Notes under the pieces: model-generated
The model's database searches: none
Told to the model about the DNA's origin: nothing
What the model saw: the letters and a program-made list of their open reading frames with translations, nothing else
In this document: positions 62,278-64,000 of the stretch, piece after piece
Layout of the letters: the number at the start of each line of letters is the position of its first letter
Numbering within the stretch: the stretch's first letter is position 1
Translations under genes and position numbers: made by a program
Assembly (NCBI GenBank): GCA_963977425.1
Contig: CAXBOO010000001.1
Coordinates: 186,001-250,000 of the forward strand
Length of the DNA: 64,000 nt
Origin: CAXBOO01 sp963977425
GTDB taxonomy: Bacteria; Bacteroidota; Bacteroidia; Flavobacteriales_D; Luteibaculaceae
Reading direction: 5' to 3'

Positions 62278-62883
62278 TTATTTATTGGCCTCGAAAAGCT
62301 CATTCACTTTTGTCCAATTAATGATGTTCCAAAATGCGTTGATGTAGTCAGGACGCTTGTTTTGGTACTTCAAGTAATAAGCATGTTCCCAAACATCAAG
62401 ACCCAAAATAGGGAAGCCACCACAACCGATTCCGGCCATCAATGGGTTGTCTTGATTAGCAGAAGAGCAAATCTCTAGTTTTCCACCTTTGTGCACGCAT
62501 AACCATGCCCAACCAGAACCAAAACGAGTAGCGGCAGCAGCATTGAATTTTTCTTGCATGCTAGCTAAAGAACCAAAACTATCGTTGATAGCAGCTTCTA
62601 AACCAGCTGGAATTTCGTGTTTGTCACCACTTAAAATCGTCCAAAAAAGACGGTGATTGTAAAACCCTCCACCATTGTTACGAACCGCGTTATTGCTCAT
62701 GTCTAGGTTGGTAAGGATGTCTTCAATACTTTTTCCGTCAAGATCAGTACCTTCAATTGCATCATTTAATTTAGCTGTGTATCCAGCATGATGTTTGCTA
62801 TGGTGAATTTCCATAGTTAGCGCATCAAAGTGTGGTTCAAGAGCGTTGTAATCGTAATCTAATTTTGGTAATTCAAAAGCCAT
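62278..62883 (-). CDS. sodA: Superoxide dismutase, Mn/Fe family
   Basis: The 201-residue enzyme removes superoxide. The metal ligands are His27 (TMEIHHSKHH), His77 (GGGFYNHRLFW), Asp163 and His167 (DVWEHAYY). The outer-sphere Gln is in SANQDNPLM, i.e. in the C-terminal half, with Gly at the position where Fe-enzymes have Gln; this suggests Mn or cambialistic use. I chose ATG 62883 since the longer frame to 62922 passes the -7 promoter box. Confidence 0.95.
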   Translation of the reverse strand: MAFELPKLDYDYNALEPHFDALTMEIHHSKHHAGYTAKLNDAIEGTDLDGKSIEDILTNLDMSNNAVRNNGGGFYNHRLFWTILSGDKHEIPAGLEAAINDSFGSLASMQEKFNAAAATRFGSGWAWLCVHKGGKLEICSSANQDNPLMAGIGCGGFPILGLDVWEHAYYLKYQNKRPDYINAFWNIINWTKVNELFEANK

Positions 62884-62904
62884 AATTAATGTTTTTAATT
62901 TTAC

Positions 62905-62935
62905 CAAATATAAGTAGTACAATGGTTTAATCCAA
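62905..62935 (-). promoter_or_regulatory. Superoxide dismutase promoter
   Basis: On the minus strand TTG (62935-62933), 20 bases and TATATTTG (62912-62905) match the Bacteroidota consensus, 21 bases before the sod ATG. Confidence 0.68.
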
Positions 62936-62968
62936 AATATTAATGGGCTTTAATCTATTATTTATAAT

Positions 62969-62976
62969 TACTTTTG
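62969..62976 (+). promoter_or_regulatory. -7 box for the acidic lipoprotein gene
   Basis: TACTTTTG matches TAnnTTTG, 20 bases before the ATG at 62997. No TTG at -33 was seen. Confidence 0.45.
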
Positions 62977-62996
62977 TCCTACAAAAATCCTTGAAA

Positions 62997-63230
62997 ATGA
63001 AAAAATTAGCATTTTTTGCCTCAGCATTGGCATTAGTAGCAGTTACAGCTTGTAACAACGATTCTAAAACTGAAGAAGTTAAAGAAGAAGTTAAAGAAGT
63101 ATTTGAAGAAGCAACTGAAGAAATGGAAGAAGCTGCTGAAGAAGTAGAAGAATCTGTTGAAGAAGCAACTGAAGAAGTGACTGAAGAAGATCACTCAGAG
63201 CACGATCACAGCGAAGAAGAAGCTCACTAA
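62997..63230 (+). CDS. Small Glu-rich lipoprotein with His-rich tail
   Basis: The 77-residue protein starts with a lipoprotein signal peptide with Cys19 in VTACNND. The mature part is nearly all Glu, Val, Ala and Thr in a repeating EEV/EEA helix pattern (KEEVKEVFEEATEEMEEAAEE), and ends HSEHDHSEEEAH, a possible metal-binding tail. It would be a long acidic amphipathic helix fixed to a membrane. The ATG at 62997 fits the signal; the frame upstream to 62943 crosses the -7 box. It has its own terminator. Divergence from sodA hints at a link to metal or oxidative stress, which is only a guess. Confidence 0.85.
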   Translation: MKKLAFFASALALVAVTACNNDSKTEEVKEEVKEVFEEATEEMEEAAEEVEESVEEATEEVTEEDHSEHDHSEEEAH

Positions 63231-63248
63231 GAGCAGAATCTATAGAAT

Positions 63249-63279
63249 TAAAAAGGGGAGTTTATGCTCCCCTTTTTTT
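63249..63279 (+). terminator. Terminator after the acidic lipoprotein gene
   Basis: AAAAGGGGAG pairs with CTCCCCTTTT around TTTATG and is followed by a T-run. The stop of the converging S41 protease gene (63285) is next to it, and the A-run before it lets it work both ways. Confidence 0.88.
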
Positions 63280-63284
63280 ATGCC

Positions 63285-64000
63285 TTATTTTTTGATATTG
63301 TTCTCCATTGCTTGCAATAAGAATGGAATGTCGGGATCTATTTTTAATGAGAAATACTGAGCTTCGCTATTGCTGAAAACATATCGAGCAACAAGTATTT
63401 TCATGTAATTTCTATCGTAGTCGGAGTATTGTGCTTTCAAATCCAAGTTTACATCTGGATTGCGGGCTTTTACAAACTGTAGAAAGTCGATTAAATTGAA
63501 ATTTTGATCAAATTCTTCAATAGTACCAAATTCAAAATCTTTTGATGCAGCATACTTAAAACACGTAGCATTGATTCCGCCATAAGCGATCAAAGGAAAC
63601 AAAGGAGCAATGCTGTTAGACAACTGCTCGTCGTCGTCTTTGTATTCCGTAGTTATATCTGGTTTGATACCGCCACCGCCATATACAACACGGCCAGATT
63701 TTGTGTAAAACTCGGTACTGTCTATGGTACCATGATAATCGGCAGCATAATAACTTTCTATATCTATCATGTTGCCAATGCTGTCTTGATATACTTTTTG
63801 TATGCTTCTACCACTTGGGGTGTAGTATCTGGCCACAGTTAATCTAATTGCAGCTTTTTCTGGCAAATGGTGTTCTTCTTGTACCAAACCTTTTCCAAAA
63901 CTTCTTTGGCCTATGATGGTAGCTTTGTCGTTGTCTTGAAATGCTCCGGCCAAAATTTCACTAGCCGATGCTGAGTTTTCATTAATTAAAATGTAGTAAT
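63285..64000 (-). CDS. S41 family C-terminal processing protease, C-terminal part
   Basis: The frame stays open to the right edge, so the gene is cut; an apparent internal TTG start at 63953 is not real because the catalytic motif lies upstream of it. The visible 238 residues hold the catalytic Ser in NENSASASEI (middle Ser of SASAS) and the catalytic Lys 25 residues later in SFGKGLVQ, the CtpA/Prc spacing. GGGIKPDI and RYYTPSGRSIQ are usual too. The enzyme is exported to the periplasm and cuts proteins from the C-terminus; a PDZ domain should lie before this part. The C-terminal 100 residues are an extra domain common in Bacteroidota homologues. Confidence 0.92.
   Translation of the reverse strand, partial: YYILINENSASASEILAGAFQDNDKATIIGQRSFGKGLVQEEHHLPEKAAIRLTVARYYTPSGRSIQKVYQDSIGNMIDIESYYAADYHGTIDSTEFYTKSGRVVYGGGGIKPDITTEYKDDDEQLSNSIAPLFPLIAYGGINATCFKYAASKDFEFGTIEEFDQNFNLIDFLQFVKARNPDVNLDLKAQYSDYDRNYMKILVARYVFSNSEAQYFSLKIDPDIPFLLQAMENNIKK

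Noticed and set aside
63285..63953. S41-like gene starting at 63953
   Set aside because: The catalytic Ser motif lies upstream and the frame is open to the window edge, so the gene is cut and not short.

Overview
The window is a gene-dense chromosomal segment (about 95% coding, AT-rich) from a member of the Bacteroidota, most likely Flavobacteriia or a close relative. The evidence is: type IX secretion (T9SS) C-terminal sorting domains of both the 'SNPNP'-like type A and the gliding-motility type B kind; a PorP/SprF protein and a PorE-like OmpA protein; several promoters of the Bacteroidota form TTG-N19/20-TAnnTTTG; and gene orders common in the group (panC-panD-flippase; short glycogen synthase-DUF4270-glmS; SUF operon with SufT and DUF2480). 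Genus cannot be decided. No rRNA, tRNA, CRISPR array, insertion sequence or phage gene was seen, and no gap between genes exceeds 300 bases; the longest are 37297-37573 and 9518-9749, both described below.

Layout. 1-3545 (+): the 3' part of a surface-glycan or glycolipid cluster (cut membrane protein, polyisoprenyl-phosphate GT2, GT-C-like membrane protein). 3551-9517 (-): a tightly overlapping six-gene operon running serine hydrolase, small conserved protein, DEDDy exonuclease, double ABC ATPase, ALG5-like GT2, multi-spanning membrane protein. 9750-12024 (+): RprX/RprY-type two-component pair. 12136-17292 (+): 1718-residue T9SS-exported protein with PPC-like and SprB-like modules. 17360-19802 (+): 3-hydroxyanthranilate dioxygenase and a long-form amidophosphoribosyltransferase. 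19929-30861 (+): the centrepiece, a three-gene surface module of a 2600-residue repeat adhesin with a calcium-type TSP3 stalk and type B sorting domain, a PorP/SprF partner, and a PorE-like periplasmic anchor.

30896-37296 (-): complete SUF iron-sulfur operon in the order sufA-sufB-sufC-sufD-sufS-sufE-sufT-DUF2480 behind a clear promoter. 37574-39285 (+): membrane protein/XRE regulator pair and thiL. 39334-44508 (-): YceH, TonB-dependent receptor with a small upstream protein, and aminopeptidase P. 44627-49565 (+): an unrecognised secreted protein and succinate dehydrogenase sdhCAB, which needs the Fe-S clusters built by SUF. 49644-51583 (+): transaminase/omega-amidase pair. 51570-57797 (-): Big_5 lipoprotein, free methionine sulfoxide reductase, RadA, heptose/glycerol-type nucleotidyltransferase, flippase-like membrane protein, PanD and PanC. 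57891-61903 (+): N-terminal-domain-only glycogen synthase, DUF4270 lipoprotein, GlmS. 61890-62883 (-): TM2 protein and superoxide dismutase. 62997-63230 (+): acidic lipoprotein. 63285-64000 (-): C-terminal part of an S41 protease running off the window.

The most interesting signals are the T9SS adhesin/PorP/PorE module, two genes whose starts sit in or directly after intrinsic terminators (HAO and TM2), several -7 boxes so close to start codons that the mRNAs should be nearly leaderless, a half-length glycogen synthase, and an amidophosphoribosyltransferase with an altered PDSG motif.
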